A stretch of 64,000 nt of DNA from Sporothrix humicola (GCA_021396245.1 WNYE01000016.1:186001-250000), one strand, 5' to 3'. Shown: positions 31,368 through 43,208, counted from the stretch's first letter. A program made the numbers and translations. Notes: generated by a model from the letters alone, not told the origin.

Positions 31368-32212
31368 ATGGCGTCCAACAAGCAGGGCAAGATGGTGAGT
31401 CTCCTTTGTGCCCCCGATTTGTCCCCCCAGAAACTCCAATGGCATAATCCATGCTAACAACTCTCTACTCCAGGCCGGTTATGTACGTTTCCCGTCGACG
31501 ACGTCGCGACAGCTTTCCCCCTCCCATACCTCGATAGAACATTCGCTAACCCTTCTAGATCAACTACCGTATGCGCATCACCCTCAACGACGGCCGCCAA
31601 ATGACCGGCCAGATGCTCGCCTTTGACAAGCACATGAACCTCGTCCTCGCCGACACCGAAGAGTTCCGCCGCATTCGCAGAAAGGAGACCAAGCCGGCCG
31701 CTTCAGGATCCGGCCAGTCGACAACCACCACCGTCGAGCGCGAAGAGAAGCGCACCCTCGGCCTCACCATCGTTCGCGGCGCCCATATCGTGTCCCTGTC
31801 CGTCGAATCGCCCCCGCCCGCCGACCCCAGCGCCCGCCTCGGCAAAGCTCCCACGGCCGGTGTAGCATCCGGCCTGGCTGCTGGCCCTGGTGTCGCACGG
31901 CCCGCTGGCCGTGGTGCACCCGCGCCCATCTCGCTAGCCGGCCCGGCAGCCGGTGTCGGTGGCGGTCCCGGTCAGCCATTCCCGCCTGGCTTCCCAGGCG
32001 CCCCCGGTTTCGGCCGTGGTGGTAGGTCCAATCTCCCAGCACAATCTATTGTCATTGCTTCCGCTAACTGTGTAGCACCCCCCGGCTTCCCTGGCGCTCC
32101 TGGCGGCTTCCCGCCAGCTGGTTTCCCCGGCGCGCCTGGTGGTTTTGCGCCGCCGGGCTTCCCTGGTGGTGGCGGCCCGCCGCCTGGCTTCAACGCACCC
32201 CCACGGCGGTAA
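31368..32212 (+). CDS. SMB1: Small nuclear ribonucleoprotein Sm B
   Basis: Four exons: 31368-31394, 31474-31482 (9 nt), 31559-32021 and 32076-32212. The product is 211 residues. Joining the first three gives MASNKQGKM-AGY-INYRMRITL, which aligns residue for residue with human SmB (SSKM-x3-IDYRMR), so the 9-nt exon is well supported. The Sm fold follows: Sm1 with DGRQMTGQMLAFDKHMNLVL and Sm2 with LTIVRGAHIVSLSVE. The tail is Pro/Gly-rich (repeated PPGFPGAP), as in SmB/SmN. It forms the heptameric Sm ring on U1, U2, U4 and U5 snRNAs in the spliceosome. The last intron (54 nt, branch GCTAAC) sits in the Pro/Gly tail; keeping it would insert 18 residues in frame without a stop, so two isoforms are possible. 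Confidence 0.95.
31474..31482 (+). other. SMB1: 9-nt micro-exon of SmB (codes for Ala-Gly-Tyr)
   Basis: The exon is GCCGGTTAT, preceded by CTACTCCAG and followed by GTACGT. It is flanked by introns of 79 and 76 nt and is needed to keep the length between KM and INYRMR equal to that of other SmB proteins. Confidence 0.85.
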
Positions 32213-33053
32213 AAGCTTTGTGGAGATGTGCGTTGGCTGGTAGCGGTTTGTTGACGATCCGCTTGTCATAGTTACAGCGGCATCTAGTGCTTTTGTCCTT
32301 TCAGAGAGGTCCAGATGGTTGTTTTGCTTTTCTTCTTAATTTCCACTTTTTTCATTTCTACCACGGCGTTTCTGAGTTTATACGGCACCATATTCAAAAG
32401 GGGCGAGAATACAAAATCAATGGCAATATACACAAAATATAGGGCATGTATCTACAAGGCTTTTTTATGTCACCCATGACAATTTCAAAATGTGGTTCGC
32501 TTTGACAAGGGATGAACTTGAACCTAGGCCAAATGATACCAATTATTCGTCTGTCGCTCATAGAAATGAGACGACACAAGAAATCATATTTTCTATGATA
32601 TATCCATAGCTGTCTCACTGAAGCGCATGCTGTCAATTGTGGTCATAAGAGTTCCGTCAACAATGTGGGCACGTGACGTTATCGCAAAAGGAGGCGCGAT
32701 TTCGCTCGGTGCGATTGAGCGCGAGAACGAAAACAGCTCTTTGGGGAAAGAAGACGGACCGGACGTAGAGGGGCAAGTCCGAAGTTCCCGCCTATTTTCG
32801 GGGCAAAAAAGCTATGACTCTAGCGAATTCTAGGAGTTCTAGGGGGCAGTTGCCCCCCCTGGTTGACATTTCCCAACCAATTTTGGCGCTGTCAATTCCA
32901 ACCAACCAACCACTCCGCTTTTTTTTGCCATTGGTTGACCAACTCTTTTGCACCGCTTTCGTCCCGCGAAACACAACTTCAATCCAACAACGACGATACT
33001 CCTCGACGACATCTCCTCTCTTCTTAACGTCTTTCTCCCACAACACACACACA
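32213..33053. other. Intergenic region between SmB and MPC1
   Basis: No gene. GCACGTGACGTTATCGC near 32669-32685 combines an E-box, a CRE-like TGACGT and a GCGATAA box, about 370 bp upstream of the MPC1 ATG. The leader just before the ATG is CT/CA-rich. Confidence 0.5.
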
Positions 33054-34191
33054 ATGGCAGCAGCTATCAAGGCGATAAACGCCAAGATCCGGTCGAACCC
33101 GGTCCTCGACTATGTTTGCTCAACGCGTGAGTATTTTTGTGCCCTGCAATTCCCCCCCAAATATGACTCCTCCACTCGCCGGACCGCCCTCGTCCGCAAA
33201 GTCCGGACGGCCACCACGAACGGTCCTCGACCCTCGACACCCTCGACGACGACAACAGTCGATACGATACAATGCGCGGATGGGATACACAATGGGAACG
33301 GGTTTTGGGAAAGGGGAAGGGATCGAGGCAGGGCGTCGGTGAGGTTACACTGTTGGTGCTGCCCGCCGAAGACCGGCCTTGGACCATTTCTTGCCCGGGT
33401 GCCGGCCGATAAGGTTGTGACAAGCCTCAATGTGTCTAGACACATTTTATGAGACGATTGAGGTGCAACGTGGCCTTGTCAACAGTGCCCATTCCCGTCA
33501 TCGAGACCGAACTCGGCGCTGTTCATGATGCGGCTCTGGAAGTTGATATCGCTACTCTTTTGTCACCAGAGTATCCCAGTATACCCTTCCCAATGGAGTT
33601 ATCAGCATCCCGGCCTGTCTCCCGGAATTGGAGGCCTCTATTGCTGTCGGGGATCATCATATCGTCGTCGTCGCCGGACCCGGGCTTGGCTTGCGGACGG
33701 AGTCAAAGCATACACCAGTCATACTGGACATCTACGCCCATGCCACCCAAGCTATACATATGCTAACATTCGTCCTCCTCTAGATTTCTGGGGCCCCGTC
33801 TCCAACTTTGGTATCCCCATGGCCGCCGTCATGGACACCCAGAAGAGCCCAGACCTGTGAGTCCTGTCGACACTCAAACCAGACTATATTGACAATGTCT
33901 AACCTCCCGCACAGGATCTCTGGCAAGATGACGTTCGCTCTCGTGATTTATTCGGCCACCTTCATGCGCTACTCCCTGGCCGTCACCCCCAAGAACTACC
34001 TCCTCTTCCTCTGCCACTTTGTCAACGAGGCCTCCCAGCTCACCCAGGGCTACCGCTATATGAACTACCACCACTGGGGCGGTAAGGACGCCGCGTCCGC
34101 CGCCACGTCCAGCGTAACGGGCGTCCTGGAGGCGGCCAAGACGCAGGCCAAGGCCGCCGAGGCCAAGGTCGAGGCTGCCGTGAAGAAGTAA
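33054..34191 (+). CDS. MPC1: Mitochondrial pyruvate carrier subunit MPC1
   Basis: Three exons: 33054-33126, 33784-33856 and 33915-34191. The product is 140 residues. Joining exon 1 and 2 restores YVCSTHFWGPVSNFGIPMAA, the family signature (human DYLMSTHFWGPVANWG), then KSPDLISGKMTFALVIYSATFMRY and PKNYLLFLCHFVNEASQL. It is an inner-membrane protein that pairs with MPC2/3 to import pyruvate into the matrix. The first intron is 657 nt, far longer than any other in this window, and no alternative splicing is needed to explain the protein. The C-terminal 40 residues are Ala/Lys-rich and helical. The next supported gene downstream on this strand is pyruvate carboxylase. Confidence 0.95.
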
Positions 34192-35539
34192 AGGGAGACG
34201 AGATAGATGGTGACGGTATATGATGAGTTGGAGAGCGGTGGTGTGAGGAAACCATCTATGGGATATGGATATGGATAACCTCTAGATGGGAAATGTTGAT
34301 GAGGGAGGGGCCGACCTATTTATACACTGGACATGGGCGCCCCCATCTACTGGCATTGGCTGGTTCCGCCAACTGCCTCAAACCCAAACCAACAAATACA
34401 CGAAATGAAAGTTTTCAATGTTCAAAAAAGGTGGCAGGTTGGGTCGAGATATGGCAGTGGAAGAGGAGGACAGACGAGTGTTATGTGCGCCGTATGCGTG
34501 GCATTGCATTTGAGTTTTATTTGCTTTGGAGAAATACATACGGCCAGGTTATATAGGAGGTGGTACTCGAGTGCTCTGAGCACTTAGGTCGGCATAGGTA
34601 TTAATATCGCCTTTTACGTTACAATTTTCATTTCTGTTACATCTTTCTTGCCTCTCAAGTGTTGATCTTCCTTTATCACAGATCGGCCGTGGAAGAAGAA
34701 ACAAGCCAAGAGCGGCTGGATCACAAAATAAGCACAGCCCCCCAGATTGCGTATTCAGTAGTCAGGGATACGCAAAGGAGATTCAAGGTTATGCCCAAGA
34801 GAGACACGTGTACTTGTACAAGATGCATCTTGCCAATTAATCGGTGAGTGCAAAGTGTCTTGTACGAGCAGCAGATAAGGCGGCCTACGGTGTGTGCTAC
34901 ACGGCAACAACGGCAAGGACTTTCAAGATTGTCCGGCATGCCAAGAGCTGCTGTGAACAGCTGGGAACAGCTGTGAGCAGTGTTGTAAGAGTTAATGTAA
35001 GAGGCGCGGTGTAGCTCTACTGTGCCGCCGATAGTAATGCCGCATGTCTTGTCGACGTTTCGTCCAGGTCTGTGTGCTTCGTTGGGTCTCACTTAGCCAT
35101 GCTGTACCTCGTCTCGAGGGTTGAAGCTCTATCCATCTTACTCTCTTTTGACGATCTTGTCTTTCTGTAAGTTTTGTTCAACCGCCGAGCCTAGGCACTA
35201 TTGGACAAGCCAGGCAGCTGCCGCTCTTGGCAAGTTCTTTGTTACAATTGTATGTTTGTGGCCTGACGTTTTTTGAGGCTTTTTGCAAAGGGTTACACGA
35301 GATGCGATGGTGGAGATGGCGGCGGATGAGCAGCCGATACACGTGGAGGTGGCCATTGGGTGGGAGCTATATTGAACATCAAAATGAATAACACGAAATC
35401 GACCGTTTGAGACAGGTACGGCATTGCGTGCTTGGATATCTACAAGAAATGGAAAGTGTTGGCGGTCATGATGTGTCCGTCTTGGTGCATCTCTTGATGA
35501 CTGAATCCTATATTGCATGCAACCCTAGGCCATACAATC

Positions 35540-35800
35540 CAAGATAGTGTCGTGTTCAGCTCATTTTATATATTACGAATCTAATTCAGTTGCATTCATT
35601 CTAATTGCTTTTTTTGTTCTTTTCTTCTTTTCTTTCCAAAAAAGAAAAAAATCATATTTAAACGACAATAAAAAAAATCAAGTTAAAAATTATACAAATT
35701 TTTGAATAAAAATCATAGTAAATGAAAATTATTTGTTTCCTGCGTAACATTGCCATACAAGCACCAAAAATAGAAATAAAACAAATCTTCACGACTTCTA
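35540..35800. other. AT-rich island
   Basis: A T-rich run followed by A-rich runs makes this the most AT-rich stretch of the window. Such segments can be replication origins, matrix attachment sites or remnants of mutated repeats. The sequence alone does not decide. Confidence 0.4.
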
Positions 35801-36789
35801 GAAGGCTTCCATTCGATATCAAATTGATGAGATGCTATCAGTCTTCCTCCCCGCATTCTTTTTGGTCCTCTTTGACCGGTTGACGGTGGATGTTTACTTT
35901 GACCCTGTCCGCCAATCGGGAGGCTGGTTTTCCGGCTACCAGCCTTACCGAGCCTACACCGAACTTTGGAACTTTGGAATGGTAGAGCAGCATCGAGGAG
36001 CTCCATCGACGGCTTCTTTTTCTACATGTCCATTTCCATAAAAAGCACATGGCTTTATTGTTTCTACAATTTATTCGTTTTATTTTATTGTTCCTTTTTT
36101 ATTTTATCTCTTCCACCTTGGCCCCTCTTTCCCCGGTTTCTTCGTTGTTTCTTTCCCGAAGAATTCCGGAATCCCGAGACAACCCGGACGAACGCACGGA
36201 AGAAGGGCCCCCAGACCCAATGACGGAGGAGACCAAGACGAAAAGAGAGGGGAACATTGGGAACATTGGAGCATTTGGGAAGCAGTAGCCAGGGGTCAGG
36301 AACGGCTATTCTTGTCTCGAGAAAAGAAGGATTCACACGCTCGAGGTCCAGACCTGGAGAAGGTTTTGCGGGGAAAAAAGAGGACCACGAGAACAGGAAA
36401 ACGACCAAAGAGGTCAAAGAGAGCCACGAGTCAAGTCCGTTCTCCGTAAAATAAAAGTATCCTTCTATGAAAAAGCGGGAGAAGGGCAACGCACGTACCA
36501 GCCAGCCTAGCGAGTCTTGAAGCACGGAGCGAGCTGTGTCTTCTCTTTCTGGGTGTCATTCTTTTGCTGTTTTTGTTCGGCTCTTGTAAATCTCTTGCAG
36601 AAGGGACATATCCTCGTATTAAAATTTGTGTTGACACCGCTGCATGGACCAATGGCATCTGGTGTTTCTTCGTACGTTTTTTATTTCATCCTTTCAGTAC
36701 TTGTGATCCGTTTGCCCAGCTACTTTGTCCAGTTCTCCGTGGCATATAATATCTGTCAGCCCAGTTCCCCTCGCCCTTCTCTCGGAGGA

Positions 36790-36877
36790 AGCTTGGGATT
36801 TGGGGCTGGGAGGTTGAGAAAGGTGGTGTAGAAAGCTTGGGATTTGGGACTGGGAGGTTGAGAAAGGTGGTGTAGAA
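36790..36877 (+). repeat. 44-bp tandem duplication
   Basis: Two adjacent 44-bp copies (36790-36833 and 36834-36877), each starting AGCTTGGGATTTGGG, differ at a single base. The near identity points to a recent duplication or slippage event. Confidence 0.9.
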
Positions 36878-36883
36878 CATGAT

Positions 36884-36904
36884 GGATGCATGCTTCATGC
36901 ATCC
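36884..36904. repeat. Perfect 9-bp inverted repeat with 3-nt loop
   Basis: GGATGCATG (36884-36892), CTT, CATGCATCC (36896-36904). It lies six bases after the 44-bp duplication. It could be a terminator, a cruciform or a protein site; no gene end is known nearby. Confidence 0.8.
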
Positions 36905-39900
36905 CGTTATCCTGTATGGAATAGCTTATCGTTACCCCGTACCCGTATCCCTACCCCGTACTTGCATTATTCATACCAAGCTGGTTGATCTGAATAACGC
37001 CGTCTTGGAGCTTCTTCCGTAGCTCGATATTCTAGTTTATTCTCCTGACCGTATATTTCTGTTGCCCCTTTTCTCTTTTCCTCTGCCTATTTTCTGTAAA
37101 CCACATGAGCAAAGATAGGGCCGCGATGGGCTGTTTCTTGGTGTCGGGAGAAGCCGGCGGTCTGGCGTGGTTCTGGGGAGGACTTTCAATATCCTTTTTT
37201 CCACTGTTTTCTCCATGGAACATGTATGTATCCATTTTCTTTCGTCACAGGTTCTTCACAAGTTGAAAGCTCGGCCGGGATGAGACAATAGCTCGGCAAA
37301 CCGAAACAGTCACGTAAGAAAAAAGTGGATGGTCATGAGAGACGTGGTGTCCATGCTCAGTCTTCAGTTGGTCTTTTGCATATGCTGGATGTCGGCTGTG
37401 TTTGCCTTTTTCTTCCAATTCTTGTCCAGCAAGGAAATACGATGCGAAGGCCCAGTGACTCGTATATACGTACTCCACGCGCGGTTTGTGTCGGGTTGTG
37501 GTAAAGTGCAGGATCTCATTTGCATCTGCATCTGCACCTACTGTTGTGGCAGTATCAGGTGATGCAAATAACTGATGCATCAATAGGGGACCAAAAGCTT
37601 CAGCGCGACGCGAGAAGCGCGTTGGAAAATACAGCTCCGCCAGTGGCCAATGGCAAGTGTTTCGAATCCAGAGCTTGAGAAAAAAATTCGACCAGGAAGG
37701 AAAGTAAACGCGGGGGTCAACAGGAGATCTTGGGGTACGACTGCGGCAAACGTGGTGTTGTGGTTTTTTAATCCTGAGAGGAGAGCTTTGTTAATCTGAA
37801 TAAGGCACTTGGATGCGAGCCAGCCGCCGTCCAACCAGATCTTGAGAGATCTTGAAGGAGGAAAGCCTTGGACGAACAAAAAGAAAAGACAATAGGACTA
37901 TCCAAAAATAAACCGGCAAGGCCAAGCGGAGAGACATCGAGACAAGGCCGAAGGACAAGGCCGAGCGAATGCCGTTGCCCGTCTTGCCCAAGAGACTTTT
38001 CATGATCAATTCATATTTGTGTACTCTTGTGTCTTCAATTCAATTTGGGGCAAAGGATGGGGGCATAGACAGTCAAGGGATGGGTTTGGGGGTCCAGATG
38101 CCGGCAGAGGGGCAAGGTTGGGGGTATTCTGAACATCCCCATGTTCATATTTCTCCGTGCACAGAAAATCCGTCTGGGCATATTTGGGCGGCACGCAAAT
38201 CATGTGAGAGATAGATGGTGATCTTGTCCCTCATGGACGACTGTACCCCCATGAGCTGCAATTTTGATTTCGCATTTTACACAAATCACATATATGACTC
38301 AGTCCAGGTGATCAGTGAGGCATGTGATCCGTGTGTGAAGAGTGACATTCAAGAAAAAATCTGGATGACCATGTGGGTGGGACGGACCAAAAAACCCAAA
38401 CAACAAAATTGAAATGTCGACGAACAAAAAAAGCGCATTCTGTCAGAATGCCATGTTTTTCGAACCAAATCTCGATTGTCTGGTCGTCTGGTTTCTCGGT
38501 CTTTTTCTTGGAGAAGGGTCTCGTCGCATTTTTCGCTGTCTTTTCCCACGGGTAATTTCACCAGTGTCAGCCGAGGTCGGAGGGGTTCAACATCGACTCA
38601 GGAAAAAAAAAGTTAATGATTTGGACGGCCAAAAAGTTGGAGACTGAGATCGTGGTGCAGTCCGTCCGTCGCAAAAAACGGCTGGTAGGGCGATGGCCTA
38701 AAGAGGCTAGTTTTTGTTGGCGCCATTTTTTATTGTTTCCCTTGTTCTTTCTTCTGGCACTTGGACTTCTGTCACTTTTGGGCCTGGCCTGGGCCCATTG
38801 CCAATTGGTATCCCGCCACGCCAATGGGGGAGCGGTTGTCCGGGGCTTGAGTCAAGAGAAATCGAATAGCCGACTTCAAAAAGAAATGTCCGTCAAGTTA
38901 TGAGAAGAAGCCAACGTCAGCGATCTCCTCCATATCTTTATCTAGAAGAAAGATTGCTCGCCCCGTGATGTCCTTATCCAGGCGCCCGGGCCAGGACGAG
39001 GCGAGGCGAGACGATCAGTGACACCTGCCGCTTGGCGGTGCTGTGCAATGCTGCTGTGTGCATCGTGAGATGTTCAATCTGGTATGATCGTAGCTCTTGT
39101 TTGCTTTTCCCTGCTCTCTCTGCTGTCTCGCCTCACAATTGTGCTCAGTAGATAGGCGGAATTTGCCCTTGGCAGTCGATGCACATTTCACAAGATGACG
39201 CCAAGCCAAGTTCTGGAGAGAACGGCCGAGATGTTCTGTTCTGTGAGAAGAGCTGACAGCAAAAGAACGGTGAGGACTGCAGGTATGTCCGACTCAGTCG
39301 TGTTCCTCAAAAGCAACAAGCTCGAGCTTTTCTGACCCTTTTCTTTTTTTGGGCGGCGTCCCAGCCTTGGCCTGTCTCGCCTGGCTCGTGCTGTGGTACA
39401 CTCCTCTGACACCAACCCCGCTGGTGGGGGTCGTTGTCTCGTGCTGGAAGTTCAAGTGGGTGGGAAAAAGATACTTTGATACATCCATCGAGTTTGTTGA
39501 TAGGGGCTTCGACCTCGTCTTCCTTTGTGCCGAGCAAATCGATTTTCCTGGGCCCGTGTCAGTCGGCCCCTGGAAGGCAAAGGCCCTATCGAAGCCAATT
39601 CAGACATACCCATCCACTATCAAAGCACTATGGACGCTTTCGTCTGCTGCCTTGACCACAGGGTCGATCCCTCGATCTGAGAAGAAGACCATAGAGTCTG
39701 GGGTTATTGGATTTCGAGTCGTTGAGGCGTCGTTGTTTTGCTTGGCCGTCGTTATCCTCGGCTGAACGAAAAGGACGAAAACGACGGCGATGACGACAGA
39801 AGGGATGGGCGTAGACCATGTAAGGCAGGTTCGATATTGCCAGCCGCGCTGCGATAAGGTGCATTTCGTTGCAATGATGTCGAGGTGGCCTGTCCCATGC

Positions 39901-40858
39901 AATTTGTCTTTTGCATGTTTTTTTGTGTACTTGTGTATTGTTGGAGATACCCTTCTATCCCCGATCACGTTCTAGGCTCTCAGGGGCAGGTACCCGAAGA
40001 TGGTCCGCCGTCTGTTAGCAAATAGCAGGAGCGATCGTTGTTGACGGTCGCTCTTTCTGTATCAGTTGGAGCTATTTTGCATTACACAGCCTGCGCTCTG
40101 GTTGGTCACTTTTTCTGGTCTGCAAGCACGGGCGTATCTCTACGCCACCGGCACGTACGTATCTCCGGCTGTATGCATCTTGACTTACATCGTAATCTAT
40201 CTCTTTTGCGTGCGAGATAAATATCCTGATTCTTTGTGTCTGTGTGGCGTGCCATCCATAGATTGGCTCGCTTGTCACACTGCTTATTTATTCATCATTC
40301 ATGTGTATGGCCGCCCACGCGTCCTGGTTGTTCCTTCCTGGTTTGGCATCCGTTTGCCCCCCAGAGGGAAGGCATCATGGGTGCGCCTTCCATTCTGTTT
40401 GGAGGAAACTGGCTGTTTGGGGCAACCTCGTGCTCTTTCGTCGGTCGTTTTGGGAAAGTACCTTGGGGCAGGCAGGACCTGCCCAGACGTGTCCTACGAG
40501 AACGTGAAGCTCTTGCCTTGCTCTAGTGCCCTCTATTTTCTGCAGGCACATGCAACCCCGCCAGTGGGAACCGTAATCCGTTGGTTCGCTCTTGCCTTTT
40601 TGCCTGCCCCTCACTATAACCTCCTGACACCTAACACTGCCCGAGCGCCCCTCTATTCTTACGTTTGTCTTTGCTCATTGTTCATGCTGTCACTGGCCCT
40701 CTCGCTCATCGCTTCCCGAGGCGAGTGGTACCTTTTTCCACGGCAAACAACGCCTAGCCTAGCTCTCTGCTTGCTCTGTAGCCGAACTTTCGTGGGGTAA
40801 AGCCTAGGGAAGAGTAGCCGCTTGGTGTAGTTTTTGGATTTATGGTGCCGCCGCCAGG

Positions 40859-40903
40859 CAATTGGATTGCCAATTGGATTGGCAGATTGGCAGATTGGCA
40901 GGT
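40859..40903 (+). repeat. Short ATTGG-rich tandem repeat
   Basis: Two CAATTGGATTG units are followed by two GCAGATTG units and a partial third. It brings several ATTGG (inverted CCAAT) pentamers together. Confidence 0.6.
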
Positions 40904-43208
40904 GCACATGAGTGATGGCCGGTCGGTCTTGCCTAGAGCGATCGACAGCTGCAAACGGTGAAGACAGACGAGGAAAGAGCGACACAGCATCTTATATCAG
41001 ACGACAAAAGCCTCATGAGAAAGAGGTCAATGTCAAAATTACCATTCATCTTACGAGCAAACAGAAGCCAATTGAGAATGTATCCTACTGAAAAAAAAAA
41101 GAATAAAATAAAAATAAAAAAACCAGCAAGGAGAGGTGGCCGCAAACGATAAAATAACATGCGATGCGCCCGAATAGGCTAGTCGACCCCACCAAAGAGT
41201 CCAAGCTGCCCTGCCCACATGCGCTGAAGCTCTGCGCGAGAGGAAAACCGACTGACACGCCATCCTCTCTCGCTGCATGCTGCACAGCTGCCCCGTAGTC
41301 CGTCTTTTGTGTCGCCTGTGTGTTCTTGGTGTCTTTCTCGGCCTTCTTTTCCAGGTCCGCCTGATACTCACTCTCGCTCGCCCGGGTCAGTTTCGTATGT
41401 CTGCGACCAGAGTCTTGTTTTCCGAGCTTCCTTTCTGCTTCGTCGATTCCTTTTCCTTTTCGTCGTCCAGATTCCCCTTTCTTCTGTAACTCGTAGACTC
41501 CCGATTGGCCTTTTTCGTGTCTTTCTTGAGCCGCCTGCCCCGATCCATCCCGCCGGTATTGCCGCCGCAAAGCGCACCTGCCGTCATTGCACAATACATC
41601 TACAGCTCCTTCCTCCTCTTGCTCTTCCTTTTACACATTTCCCTTCCTCCCCTCGTTTTGCTCTTTCCTTTCTGGTCTGCCGCCTCTCCCCTCTTACACC
41701 AGCCAGAAAACGACTGAAAGGCACATCCTGTCACCAATCAGCTTTTCGAGTCCGTCTTGCGTCTTGCGTGTGCCGGCCTTTGCCTCGCTGTTTTTCTCTC
41801 AAAAATCCCACACCCACATCTACCCAGTACAAGGTCAGTCACAAGCTATTTCAGCTATGCGGTCATTTTTATTTGTATTATTTCCCCAGTTCTCCGTCTA
41901 CCGTCCGTTCTGCGGGCGTCCTGCGTCCTGTACTCTTGCGTCACATCCCGCGGCCCCGAGACTACGAACGAGTCCAAGGACTGGCGAAAGGCCAATCCCA
42001 TCAATGAGAGCGCGCCGAAAAAGGAGACGACGAGACGAGATGCATAAAAAAAAGACAAAAAAAGACAAAAAAAGAATAAACGCGACACAGCAGAAAATCC
42101 CGCGTTTCTGCAGACACGACACGGCGAAACATCCAACAAAGCACAGCACTAGGCAGAGCTAGCCGCCATAACCTTTTGCTTTTGTCAAAGGCTGTCATGG
42201 TTCTGGCCCTTTTTGCCTTGTCGCTGTGTCTTGGTTGTCTTTGAAGGTGTTTTGCGACATCCTTTGTCACTCGGCCGCTTTTTGTCAGTTTTTTGGGCCC
42301 TTTGGCTTGACACTGGCTTTTTTTTTCGGTCCTGTCTCTCACGTTGTCACTCGTGTCGCTCGGCCTTGTCTTTCCCCATCTCCACTATCTCGTGCGCTTT
42401 CGCTCGTCTTGTGGTTCTCTGGGTCGACTTTCATCGGTCGTCTTTCGCTCGTCCTTGGACCGTCTCTCGTCTGGCCTTATTTTGGCCGTTTTGCCACACA
42501 AAGCATATTACCTCACGTCCATAGTTCATTTGTCCACAATTCCCTCGTTCGCTCTCGCCCGTCACCGAAAAGTCTTGGCCCGTTTTTTGGGGTTTGGCAG
42601 TTTGGAGCCGTTTTTCTGTGACTGATTTGGCCTGGGCATTCTGGGACCGAGCGATCAAAAGCAATTGGCTTTGCTTTTTTGCTGGACCTTTTTTTTTTGT
42701 CGGCCTTTTTATGTCATTTTTGCCTGTTCCTGTCTCGATTGGGTCTATTTGCGACAGTCGTTTTTTTGGCGTGACTCTTCCCCTCCACCGCGACTATCTG
42801 CATTCTTGGGAGCTTTTCTTAGACAAGAGCTTATCTGGGGCTTTTGCTTTTTGCTGAGTTCCTGCTTGTGTCTCTCATTAGCTCCCCCTCTTTCGCTCAA
42901 CTACTTTTTAGTTTTCCCGTTCCCCTTCCCTTTTCCATTTTTACTTTTCCCTCCCCTTCCTTTCTTTTCTTCCTTTCTCCCTTTCTCTCTTTTTTTCTGT
43001 TTCTTTTTGTTTTCCAGCTTCTTTTTTATTTACCACCCCGCCTTTCGTTTTTTGCTCACATCTCTTTCTCCAAAACAGAGCGACTCACCCGCCTGAGCAA
43101 GGCTCCTCTGTTCCCGCTGAGCTCGGAGCTTCGTCCAGCTCGAAACCCCGCCCTCGACCACCTTTATCTTCGTCTCCCAGATACCCCCCACGACGACAAA
43201 TCGCAAAG

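Larger units (their letters stand above)
34192..43208. other. 9 kb region without a supported gene
   Basis: I could not assign any protein family, tRNA or transposon here. Open frames are short, lack ATG starts or shift frames, and lie where one strand is CT-rich. Visible structures are an AT-rich island (35540-35800), a 44-bp tandem duplication next to a perfect hairpin (36790-36904), a short ATTGG-rich tandem (40859-40903), a GCGATAAG box at 39851, A-rich runs at 41085-41125 and 42045-42080, and a long pyrimidine-rich stretch on the plus strand from about 41300 to 43200, which probably includes the promoter and leader of pyruvate carboxylase. Confidence 0.6.

Noticed and set aside
36085..36525. 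146-codon minus-strand frame
   Set aside because: It lies across purine/pyrimidine-rich DNA, with competing frames on both strands and no family signal.
39349..39765. 138-codon hydrophobic frame
   Set aside because: No ATG start, overlapping antisense frames and no family match.
39815..39860. B-box-like GGTTCGATA
   Set aside because: No A box or anticodon arm upstream at tRNA spacing; the T-stem would need an 8-base loop.
40066..40800. 244-codon frame in the gene desert
   Set aside because: It starts with a non-ATG codon, lies on a pyrimidine-rich strand that lacks stops by composition, and its translation resembles no family. Kept only as part of the desert.
41309..42621. Several overlapping frames upstream of PYC
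   Set aside because: Ser/Pro/Phe/Leu-rich translations explained by CT-rich DNA; they overlap in different frames and none has coding character.
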